Assembly: GCA_015258265.1 (NCBI GenBank)
Contig: JABZIP010000006.1
Span: 6,165 to 70,164, forward strand
Length of the DNA stretch: 64,000 nucleotides
Direction of reading: 5' to 3'
From: Clostridiales bacterium
Lineage (GTDB): Bacteria > Bacillota > Clostridia > Peptostreptococcales > Anaerovoracaceae
In this document: positions 57,761-64,000 of the stretch, piece by piece
Layout: every line of letters starts with the position of its first letter
Numbering within the stretch: the stretch's first letter is position 1
Made by a program: the position numbers and the translations under genes
Notes under the pieces: generated by a model
Seen by the model: only the letters and a program-made list of their open reading frames with translations
Told to the model about the DNA's origin: nothing
The model's database searches: none

Positions 57761-59125
57761 TTATTTGTATCTTGCAAATCTTTGCATATTTCGATGCACT
57801 CTTTCCATTTCTATTTCAAGAGCTTTACGCTTTCGTTCTTCTTCTCTTTCTTCCTCTATCCTTTTTTTCCTATTCGCATAAAGTTTCAAGAAAAGCGCAA
57901 ATATAGCGATAGCTAAAACCCATACCAAACTTCGAACTGCAAATAAATTTCGCAGGAAGCTCACAATTCCGCCGCGCTCATTGCTATCTTTTGCGTATGT
58001 AGGTACAATTTTGAGCAGTTTGCCCTCGTAATATATCTTCAAATCACCTATATGCTGATTTCGCTCTATAGGTGCTTCTAAATTTTCAATTGGCTCTATG
58101 GTATAATTTATTTTGCTCGCATCTGCACTCTTTGGTATACTCACATATACATCTTGCTGGACTACCGCTTTAGTTTTTTTATTTTTACCCATTTTTATCG
58201 GTAGCGCTTCCCCTTGCATATAATCCATTATCTTGATAGATGAAAACTGAGCAAATGCCCAATCGAGCAACGCAATAGTATCTGCATATTTCCCGTCTTT
58301 GCTGCTGCCCAATAGCGTTACTATATATTCGCTATCTCCCCGCTTGCAAACCGCTGATATGCAGTTTTTCGCTTCCGGTGTATATCCTGTCTTTAATCCG
58401 CAAATCCCTTCATATTTTACACTGCGCATACTACCGTTCACTTCTACTTCTTTTTTACTATCAAAAAGTAGATGATTGATGTTTTTCAAATGCCTCGCTT
58501 CCGAAACATTAGTTTTCGGAATCGTATGCGATATCGTTCCTGCACAAGTTCTGATAGTGTCATTTTGCATCGCAACCTTTGATAATACAGCCAAATCTCG
58601 TGCAGAGGTGTAATGTCCGTCATCATGCAATCCGTGCGGATTTTTGAAATTTGTATTTTCAAGTCCAAGCTGCTCGCACTTTTGATTCATCATTTCGACG
58701 AAATTTTCCATACTCCCTCCCGCAGCTTTTGCAAGTGCAATGGCGGAATCGTTTGCCGATTTTAGAAACAAGGCATATAACAATTCTCTTGCGCTTATTT
58801 CTTCTCCTACTTGTAATCCTATACCGGCTCCTTCGACAGCTGCCGCCTGTGCATCCACCGTAACTACCGTATCGAGCGATATATTTTCAAGCACCACAAG
58901 CGCCGTCATAATTTTTGTTGTGCTCGCCATTTCCTTAATTTCATCGGCGTTTTTTTCATACAAAACCTCACCTGATTTTGCGTCCATTACAACCGCAGCT
59001 TCTGCGATTACATTAGGGACTTGCTCTTGAGCTTCAGTTTCCTCGTCTATGGCGAAACTCTCAGTTATTTGGCAGCACAGCATCGCAGCTATTGCTATCA
59101 ACACTATAAATCCATTTTTTTTCAT
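57761..59125 (-). CDS. D-alanyl-D-alanine carboxypeptidase (DacA/PBP5 type)
   Basis: Trims peptidoglycan side chains outside the membrane; 454 aa. A signal peptide (MKKNGFIVLIAIAAMLCC...) leads the protein. The penicilloyl-serine motifs are complete: MASTTKIMT (SxxK), KSANDSA (SxN) and LKTGYTP (KTG). A C-terminal membrane helix (VRSLVWVLAIAIFALFLKLYA, ~400-420) and a short basic tail replace the amphipathic anchor of PBP5. It lies between apgM and uvrC, a few bases from each. Confidence 0.95.
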   Translation of the reverse strand: MKKNGFIVLIAIAAMLCCQITESFAIDEETEAQEQVPNVIAEAAVVMDAKSGEVLYEKNADEIKEMASTTKIMTALVVLENISLDTVVTVDAQAAAVEGAGIGLQVGEEISARELLYALFLKSANDSAIALAKAAGGSMENFVEMMNQKCEQLGLENTNFKNPHGLHDDGHYTSARDLAVLSKVAMQNDTIRTCAGTISHTIPKTNVSEARHLKNINHLLFDSKKEVEVNGSMRSVKYEGICGLKTGYTPEAKNCISAVCKRGDSEYIVTLLGSSKDGKYADTIALLDWAFAQFSSIKIMDYMQGEALPIKMGKNKKTKAVVQQDVYVSIPKSADASKINYTIEPIENLEAPIERNQHIGDLKIYYEGKLLKIVPTYAKDSNERGGIVSFLRNLFAVRSLVWVLAIAIFALFLKLYANRKKRIEEEREEERKRKALEIEMERVHRNMQRFARYK

Positions 59126-59131
59126 ATTATC

Positions 59132-60412
59132 TTAAAAATTATTCCTTACAAAATAATCCATGATTTCATATCCGTTTTTAAAAGTTTTCCCGCGTTTCGC
59201 TATCTCTTCTGTAAATTTTCTATTTTCATCACAAGGCTTTTCGCTAGTGCTGTCGTAAATCAAAAATGGCACTTCACCCTTTGTATGCACCCTAAGCTCC
59301 ACCGGTGTTTTATGATCCGGTAAAACAAGCACCTTGTAATCAATATTATTCGTTTTGAAATACTCCAGTATCGGGCATAAAATTTTTCTATCTATCCTCT
59401 CAAGGCTTTCAACCTTGCCCGTTACATCTCCCTGATGCCCACATTCATCTGGACCTTCCATATGCATATATACAAGCTGTGTTCCTTGCCTGTACTCCTC
59501 GATTGCAGCCGCACACTTGCCATCATAATTGGTGTCTAGCGTACCTGTTGCACCTTCCACTTTGCAAACTCTCATATCTAGCCCGATTGCTATTCCTTTA
59601 ATCAAATCAACTGCTGAAATAACAGCCGCTGATATTCCGTATTTGTCTTTGAATTTTGGCAAGTTCGGTTTTATTCCCTCTCCCCAAAGCCAAACGGCAT
59701 TCGCAGGATTCAATCCCCGTTTAACTCTATCTTTATTGATTTTACTTCCCTTTAAAATTTCGTAAGATTTTTTTTGAATATCCGCAAGCGTTGAAATCTC
59801 CGGCAAGCAATCTCCCACTCTTTTCCCGATATTATCTTGTGGCGTCTTTAATCTGCAACTTAGATTACTGCCCGTTTCTCCGTTTTCGCTAAAGAATTCC
59901 TCTGCGCAACGCAAAATCATCAGATGTCTATAACTTACACCTGCGTAAAATTCTATATTCTTGCTACATTTTATTTTTTCTCTAAGCTCATCAATAAGTT
60001 CTTTTGCTTCTTCAGTTGTTATGAGCGATGCACTATAATCTGCAATTATCAAATCTTCATATTTTGTAGATGTGAACTCATCAGCAGGTTTTCCGGTATG
60101 CGGATCGAGCAATGTAATCGTGCTTGCTCTATATGCCATATCGGTATCTCCCATTTCAATTCCTAAGCTAATTGCTTCAAGCGGCGCTCTACCCGTCAAA
60201 TATATTTGAGGATCATATCCCATAATAGCTAAATTGGCAGCATCGCTTGAAGGCACTATATTCGGCGCAACCGTAAAGATGCTGCCTACCTCCCCCAAAC
60301 TCGCCAATCTGTTTATGTTCGTAAGATTTGCAAATTCAAATGCCGTTTTATTTCCGAGCGAAGATATAGGCTCGTCCGCCCCTCCGTCCAAAAGCAAAAT
60401 CAAATACTTCAT
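59132..60412 (-). CDS. apgM: Cofactor-independent phosphoglycerate mutase, archaeal ApgM type
   Basis: Alkaline-phosphatase-superfamily phosphoglycerate mutase, 426 aa, of the ApgM group first described in archaea. The start KYLILLLDGGADEPISSLGNKTAFE, the SSDAANLAIMGYDP block (with serine nucleophile) and the metal site VYMHMEGPDECGHQGD with LVLPDHKTPV all agree. Some members were annotated as homoserine kinase (ThrH-like) in the past, so glycolytic function is likely but not certain. It may be transcribed with the carboxypeptidase and uvrC. The rplL terminator lies just upstream. Confidence 0.9.
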   Translation of the reverse strand: MKYLILLLDGGADEPISSLGNKTAFEFANLTNINRLASLGEVGSIFTVAPNIVPSSDAANLAIMGYDPQIYLTGRAPLEAISLGIEMGDTDMAYRASTITLLDPHTGKPADEFTSTKYEDLIIADYSASLITTEEAKELIDELREKIKCSKNIEFYAGVSYRHLMILRCAEEFFSENGETGSNLSCRLKTPQDNIGKRVGDCLPEISTLADIQKKSYEILKGSKINKDRVKRGLNPANAVWLWGEGIKPNLPKFKDKYGISAAVISAVDLIKGIAIGLDMRVCKVEGATGTLDTNYDGKCAAAIEEYRQGTQLVYMHMEGPDECGHQGDVTGKVESLERIDRKILCPILEYFKTNNIDYKVLVLPDHKTPVELRVHTKGEVPFLIYDSTSEKPCDENRKFTEEIAKRGKTFKNGYEIMDYFVRNNF

Positions 60413-60429
60413 GAAATTACTCCAATTTC

Positions 60430-60457
60430 AAAAAAGCACCTAGCAATAGCTAGGTGC
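60430..60457 (-). terminator. Terminator after rplL
   Basis: GCACCTAGC (60436-60444) pairs with GCTAGGTGC (60449-60457) over a 4-base loop; on the minus strand it is followed by six T. It ends the rpmG...rplL operon and thereby isolates it from downstream genes. Confidence 0.9.
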
Positions 60458-60474
60458 CCAAACATTGTTTCCAA

Positions 60475-60843
60475 TTACTTCAATTCTACAGCTGCTCCAA
60501 CTTCTTCTAGCTGCTTCTTGATAGTTTCAGCTTCTGCCTTTTCAACGCCCTCTTTAAGAGTTGAAGGAGCTCCGTCTACCATTTCCTTAGCTTCTTTTAG
60601 GCCTAGTCCTGTTATTTCTCTTACAACTTTGATAACCTTAATTTTCTCTGCGCCTGCTGATGCAAGAACTACTGTGAAATCGCTCTGTTCTTCACCTGCA
60701 TCTGCTGCTGCTCCACCTGCTACCGCTACTGCTACAGGAGCTGCTGCGGATACTCCGAATTCCTCTTCGCAAGCCTTAACAAGCTCGTTTAATTCTAATA
60801 CTGTCATAGCTTTTATAGCTTCTATGATTTGATCTTTGTTCAT
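60475..60843 (-). CDS. rplL: Ribosomal protein L7/L12
   Basis: L7/L12 stalk protein, 122 aa. An N-terminal dimerisation domain ([26 protein letters not shown]), an Ala-rich hinge and the C-terminal factor-binding domain with [36 protein letters not shown] precedes the ATG. It follows rplJ and is the last gene before the terminator; rpoB, its usual follower, is 55 kb away. Confidence 0.98.
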   Translation of the reverse strand: MNKDQIIEAIKAMTVLELNELVKACEEEFGVSAAAPVAVAVAGGAAADAGEEQSDFTVVLASAGAEKIKVIKVVREITGLGLKEAKEMVDGAPSTLKEGVEKAEAETIKKQLEEVGAAVELK

Positions 60844-60872
60844 TTTTATTCTCCTTACTTATATTATTATTC

Positions 60873-61370
60873 TTATGCTTCCTGCTTTGCATCCGCAATA
60901 GCCTGGAATGTTCTAACTGCCGCTGATATCGGCGAATTGATGCTGCCCATAAATTTAGCGATGAGTTCATCTCTCGAAGGTAACGAAGCAATCTGCTCCA
61001 TACCCTTAGCGTCAAAATATGTGCCCTCTACAACACCTGCTTTAAATTCCATTTTTTTGAATTCCTTGATTGCTGAATTCAGAACTCTTGCCGGTGCAAC
61101 TGCATCGTCATAGCTTATAGCTAAAGCACTTGGTCCTTCAAGCACCTCTGCCAAAGGTTCATATTTTGTTCCTTCAATAGCTCTCTTGACTAATGTGTTT
61201 TTGTAAACTGTATAGTCAACATCAGCATCTCTCAGCTTTTTTCTCATGCTGTCCGCCTGAGCAACTGTGATTCCTATATAGTCCACAACTACAGCTGAAG
61301 TCGCTTTGTCCAACTTATCTTTTATTTCGTCAATTATAAGTTGTTTTTCTTTCTTTGCTTCTACTGACAT
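60873..61370 (-). CDS. rplJ: Ribosomal protein L10
   Basis: L10, anchor of the L7/L12 stalk; 165 aa from ATG 61370, which has AAAGGAG before it; a TTG at 61388 would add six residues. The family start VEAKKEKQLIIDEIKDKLDKATSAVVVDYIGITVAQADSMRKKLRDADVDYTVYKNTLVKRAIEG is intact. It is preceded by an L10 leader with an attenuator, so expression of rplJ-rplL is probably autoregulated by L10(L12)4. Confidence 0.97.
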   Translation of the reverse strand: MSVEAKKEKQLIIDEIKDKLDKATSAVVVDYIGITVAQADSMRKKLRDADVDYTVYKNTLVKRAIEGTKYEPLAEVLEGPSALAISYDDAVAPARVLNSAIKEFKKMEFKAGVVEGTYFDAKGMEQIASLPSRDELIAKFMGSINSPISAAVRTFQAIADAKQEA

Positions 61371-61397
61371 TATAGCTCCTTTCTTCAAAAGTTTTTT

Positions 61398-61501
61398 CGG
61401 TACTCAATAAAAATCCTTGCACCGTAAGCGCAAGGACAATATCGTTTATATTGTACCTCGGCGGGAAATTAAGCTCACGCACCCGCTATCTACGGTTTGT
61501 A
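61398..61501 (-). ncRNA. L10 ribosomal protein leader with attenuator hairpin
   Basis: On the minus strand GCGGG (61486-61482) pairs with CCCGC (61465-61461) around GAGCTTAAT, followed by CCGAGGTA, the L10-binding core known from Bacillota L10 leaders. Downstream TCCTTGC (61436-61430) pairs with GCAAGGA (61420-61414) and runs into TTTTTATTG, an intrinsic terminator that L10 binding would favour. It fills most of the 148-base gap between rplA and rplJ. Confidence 0.88.
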
Positions 61502-61518
61502 TTCCTTTTTATTTCTTA

Positions 61519-62217
61519 TTACAGAGTGAACTTTGTAGGGTTCAGTTTGATTCCCGGTCCCATAGTTGATGCTACTGTAATGCTTCTTAGGTACTGTCCC
61601 TTAGCTGCTGCAGGTTTTGCCTTTAGCACTGCCTCGATAAGTGCCTTGAAGTTATCTTCCAATTTAGCTGCTCCGAAAGAAGCCTTTCCTATTGGAGTGT
61701 GAATGATATTTGTTTTATCCAGTCTGTACTCAACTTTACCTGCTTTGATTTCTTCAAGTGCCTTAGTAATGTCCATCGTAACTGTTCCGGATTTAGGGTT
61801 CGGCATTAGACCTTTAGGTCCCAAAACTTTACCCAGTCTTCCAACAACACCCATCATATCAGGTGTAGCAACTACTACATCGAAATCGAACCAGTTTTCC
61901 GACTGAATCTTTTGCGCAAGCTCTTCTGCACCAACATAATCTGCTCCTGCAGCTTCCGCTTCCGCTACCTTCGGTCCTTTAGCAAATACTAAAACTTTCT
62001 TAGTTTTTCCTGTTCCGTGCGGTAACACGATAGCTCCTCTAACCTGCTGATCTGCGTGTCTTCCGTCTACGCCAAGTTTAATATGTACTTCTATAGTTTC
62101 ATCAAACTTCGCCTTTGCTGTTTTTGTGACTAAATCCATAGCCTCTTGAGTATCATACAAAGCCGCTTTATCAAACGCTTTGATAGATTCTCTATACGTT
62201 TTACCTCTCTTAGGCAT
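61519..62217 (-). CDS. rplA: Ribosomal protein L1
   Basis: L1, 232 aa from ATG 62217 ([13 protein letters not shown]), preceded by AGAGGAGG. An earlier ATG at 62238 is disfavoured. Typical L1 blocks are [50 protein letters not shown] and [36 protein letters not shown]. In related operons L1 can also repress its own mRNA; no site was identified here. Confidence 0.97.
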   Translation of the reverse strand: MPKRGKTYRESIKAFDKAALYDTQEAMDLVTKTAKAKFDETIEVHIKLGVDGRHADQQVRGAIVLPHGTGKTKKVLVFAKGPKVAEAEAAGADYVGAEELAQKIQSENWFDFDVVVATPDMMGVVGRLGKVLGPKGLMPNPKSGTVTMDITKALEEIKAGKVEYRLDKTNIIHTPIGKASFGAAKLEDNFKALIEAVLKAKPAAAKGQYLRSITVASTMGPGIKLNPTKFTL

Positions 62218-62272
62218 TTTTACCTCCTCTTGGTGCATACGATTTTGTTTTTACACAAAATCTCCCAAAATA

Positions 62273-62698
62273 CTAATCTTCTACTACTATACCCATGCTT
62301 CTTGCAGTTCCCTTAACCATAGCTGTTGCTGCGTCCAAGTCTGCTGCATTTAAGTCAGGCATCTTCACTTTTGCGATTTCTCTTACCTGCTCAGTTTTCA
62401 AAGTTGCCACTTTTTTCTTGTTTGGCTCTCCGGAAGCTGCTGTAAGTCCTGCCGCTTTCTTAAGCAATACCGCTGCAGGTGGTGTCTTTGTAATAAATGT
62501 GAATGATCTGTCCGAATAAACTGTAATTACAACAGGGATAATCATACCGGGTTGATCTTGCGTTTTTGCATTGAACTGCTTACAGAAATCCATGATATTT
62601 ACACCCTTTTGACCAAGTGCCGGACCTACCGGTGGTGCTGGAGTTGCGTTTCCTGCCGCGATTTGAAGTTTAATCATTCCTTCAACTTTTTTTGCCAT
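62273..62698 (-). CDS. rplK: Ribosomal protein L11
   Basis: L11, 141 aa, full length. ATG 62698 is preceded by AAAGGAG; the TTG at 62716 is not needed. Blocks: [38 protein letters not shown] with the Pro-rich N-terminus that contacts factors, and [16 protein letters not shown] at the end. 30 bases after nusG and 55 bases before rplA. Confidence 0.98.
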   Translation of the reverse strand: MAKKVEGMIKLQIAAGNATPAPPVGPALGQKGVNIMDFCKQFNAKTQDQPGMIIPVVITVYSDRSFTFITKTPPAAVLLKKAAGLTAASGEPNKKKVATLKTEQVREIAKVKMPDLNAADLDAATAMVKGTARSMGIVVED

Positions 62699-62728
62699 CT
62701 TTTCTCCTTTCCGCAAAGCATATCTTCG

Positions 62729-63346
62729 CTAAATTATTTTATCTACAAGGCTCATTTCCAAGTCAATCGGTATATTTTGCGCAGATTCCGTAAGTCTTAG
62801 CTTAACACGCTCTTTCTCAAGGTTGATTTCATCTACAACGCCGATTTTTCCTGCAAATCCGCCTCCGATAATCCTAACTGACTCTCCTACCTCAAGTTTT
62901 AGATCAACATGAACTTTTTCAATATTCATGCGCCTGATTTCGTCTTCGGTAAGAGGTATAGGTTCCGAACCGTGACCTACAAATCCTGTAACTCCTTGCG
63001 TATTTCTAACAAGATACCAAGATTCATTTGTCACTATCATTTTAACAAGGACATATCCCGGGAACATTTTCCTCTTCCTTGTTGTTGCTTTGCCGTTTCG
63101 AATTTCTGTAACAAGTTCCATAGGAATTGCCGTTTTTAAAATCAAATCCGACATTTTTCTGTTTTCGGCAATTTTCTTAATACTTGCCTCTACTTTGTTT
63201 TCGTGACCTGAATAAGTGTGAATCACATACCACTTGGCAGCGCTATCGTCTTCGCCGTGTTCAAGCGGATTTACCGATTCGGCAATTTCTGCTGTCGGTT
63301 CTTGCGCCTGCCCCGCATTCGATATTTCATTGTATTCTTCTGCCAT
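62729..63346 (-). CDS. nusG: Transcription antitermination factor NusG
   Basis: NusG binds RNA polymerase and affects pausing and coupling to ribosomes; 205 aa. The NGN domain starts at AAKWYVIHTYSGHENKVEASI (about residue 36) and includes RKMFPGYVLVKM and VTGFVGHGSEPIPL; the KOW domain is VGESVRIIGGGFAGKIGVVDEI. About 35 acidic residues precede the NGN domain, an extension most NusGs lack (typical length ~175-180). secE is 16 bases upstream. Confidence 0.97.
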   Translation of the reverse strand: MAEEYNEISNAGQAQEPTAEIAESVNPLEHGEDDSAAKWYVIHTYSGHENKVEASIKKIAENRKMSDLILKTAIPMELVTEIRNGKATTRKRKMFPGYVLVKMIVTNESWYLVRNTQGVTGFVGHGSEPIPLTEDEIRRMNIEKVHVDLKLEVGESVRIIGGGFAGKIGVVDEINLEKERVKLRLTESAQNIPIDLEMSLVDKII

Positions 63347-63362
63347 TTTTTACCTCATAATC

Positions 63363-63602
63363 TTATAAAGTTATATCCAAAATTGCTTTTAATGCCTTCA
63401 GTACACCTAAATCCATTAGCCAAAAGCACAATGCGAAAAATGCACAAAAGAAAAGCACGGCAACTGTATAAGAGCCAAGTTCTTTTTTAGTAGGCCATAC
63501 AACCTTTTTCATTTCAAGTCTTATTCCCTTGAAATAATCCAGTAGTCCACTTTTTTTTGCGGCTGGCGTAGCTGGCTTTTTCTTTAACTTATCATTATCC
63601 AT
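63363..63602 (-). CDS. secE: Preprotein translocase subunit SecE
   Basis: Single-span SecE of the SecYEG channel, 79 aa. A basic, low-complexity N-terminus precedes LLDYFKGIRLEMKKVVWPTKKELG, the conserved cytoplasmic helix, and one membrane helix (YTVAVLFFCAFFALCFWLMDLGVL). Its place between rpmG and nusG is the standard order. Confidence 0.96.
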   Translation of the reverse strand: MDNDKLKKKPATPAAKKSGLLDYFKGIRLEMKKVVWPTKKELGSYTVAVLFFCAFFALCFWLMDLGVLKALKAILDITL

Positions 63603-63612
63603 CTTTCTCTCC

Positions 63613-63774
63613 TTATTTTGTTTCCTTGTGAAGAGTGTGCTTCTTGCAGAATTTGCAATACTTGTCTAACTCTATACGATCAGGATCGTTTTTCTTATTT
63701 TTAATTGTATTGTAATTTCTTTGCTTGCACTCCGTACATGCAAGTATCACTTTCGTTCTAGCTCCTGCTGCCAC
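63613..63774 (-). CDS. rpmG: Ribosomal protein L33
   Basis: 53-aa L33 from GTG 63774, preceded by GGAGG. The zinc-ribbon cysteines are in CTEC (residues 13-16) and CKFC (40-43), so this is the cysteine-containing form. The protein begins [20 protein letters not shown] after the start. The secE ATG follows after 10 bases. First gene of the rpmG-secE-nusG-rplKA-rplJL operon as seen here. Confidence 0.96.
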   Translation of the reverse strand: MAAGARTKVILACTECKQRNYNTIKNKKNDPDRIELDKYCKFCKKHTLHKETK

Positions 63775-63868
63775 TTGCGCCACCTCCTATCTAAAATAAC
63801 GCTTACAACATAAATTCAGAGCACTGTTTCAAGCTCTGTACTAATTTTATATATAAAGTCGTTTATAT

Positions 63869-63897
63869 ATGATAACATCAATACTTGCGCTTGTCAA
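63869..63897 (-). promoter_or_regulatory. Sigma-70-type promoter of the rpmG-secE-nusG-rplKAJL operon
   Basis: Minus strand TTGACA (63897-63892), 17-base spacer, TATCAT (63874-63869). It gives an ~85-base leader before rpmG that contains a short GAGC/GCTC hairpin (GAGCACTGTTTCAAGCTC at 63820-63837) of unknown meaning. Confidence 0.82.
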
Positions 63898-63930
63898 TAT
63901 CTCTAATGCAATTTCCTGAAATTCTTTTGT

Positions 63931-63952
63931 AAAAAAGTCAAACATTTTTGAC
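63931..63952 (-). terminator. Possible weak terminator of the gene beyond the right edge
   Basis: GTCAAA (63937-63942) pairs with TTTGAC (63947-63952), 4-base loop; the minus strand continues with six T (63936-63931). The stem is short and AT-rich, so efficiency is doubtful. The last ~50 bases of the window hold no recognisable gene. Confidence 0.4.
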
Positions 63953-64000
63953 ACAAAGCCTATAATATAATTTTGATTATTGTATATCATATTTTTTAAC

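Noticed and set aside
63949..63966. TTGACA and TATAAT on the plus strand near the right edge
   Set aside because: They are only 7 bases apart and cannot form a promoter together.

Overview
The window is a stretch of a low-to-moderate GC genome from an anaerobic member of the Bacillota, class Clostridia. The pointers are the gene content (infB/rimP/nusA/rnpM operon, Firmicutes-type L10 and L19 leaders, fused IspDF, membrane PIN/TRAM protein, RelBE-type toxin pair) and a lysine-to-butyrate fermentation cluster known from Fusobacterium and amino-acid-fermenting Clostridia. I would guess an amino-acid fermenter near the Peptostreptococcaceae or Eubacteriales family XIII; this placement is inference. 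Nearly every gene is on the minus strand. The only plus-strand genes are an AlaX/PhzF pair (32095-34234) and kal (47321-47710). No tRNA, rRNA, CRISPR array, insertion sequence or prophage was seen.

Layout from left to right: rpoC (partial) and rpoB; a cyclophilin and a Nudix hydrolase; proS, ispDF and a PIN/TRAM protein; pfkA, dnaE, a phosphohexomutase and htpG; the translation operon rimP-nusA-rnpM-ylxQ-infB-rbfA/nrnA fusion-truB-ribF; ligA and pcrA; a toxin-antitoxin pair; the plus-strand alaX-phzF pair; atoE-atoD-atoA; the lysine cluster kdd-kamA-kamB-kamC-kamD-kamE with its regulator and the divergent kal; two small unknown genes, rnhB, an EamA transporter and rbgA; rplS; metG-tatD-tilS; uvrC, a D,D-carboxypeptidase and an ApgM-type phosphoglycerate mutase; and rpmG-secE-nusG-rplK-rplA-rplJ-rplL at the right end. 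The ribosomal-protein block and rpoBC, which are normally adjacent, are separated here by about 55 kb.

The most interesting region is 34.3-47.7 kb. KamA, KamDE, Kdd and Kal are successive enzymes of lysine fermentation, KamB/KamC are the proposed reactivation factors of the B12-dependent aminomutase, and AtoDA/AtoE handle CoA transfer and short-chain acid transport. The cleavage enzyme Kce is not in the window. The gene between kdd and kal encodes a sigma-54-dependent activator whose first ~310 residues are a clear homologue of Kdd itself, but without the glycine-rich nucleotide-binding loop: an enzyme turned into a probable sensor. Both flanking transcription units have near-perfect -24/-12 sigma-54 promoters (44884-44899 minus for kdd, 47234-47249 plus for kal). 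Both also carry copies of a GAACCG-N4-CGGTTC palindrome (47188-47203, and two degenerate copies 31 bp apart at 45057-45103) that is a good candidate for the regulator's binding site. The regulator's own probable sigma-70 promoter overlaps the kal sigma-54 promoter. Together this reads as a self-contained substrate- or intermediate-responsive circuit for lysine fermentation.

Other points of note are the RbfA-NrnA fusion protein, a strong hairpin in the rimP-nusA leader, a perfect palindrome over the metG promoter, and terminator-like hairpins inside the kam operon. All reading is by eye; similarity statements rest on recognised motifs and family knowledge, not on database searches.
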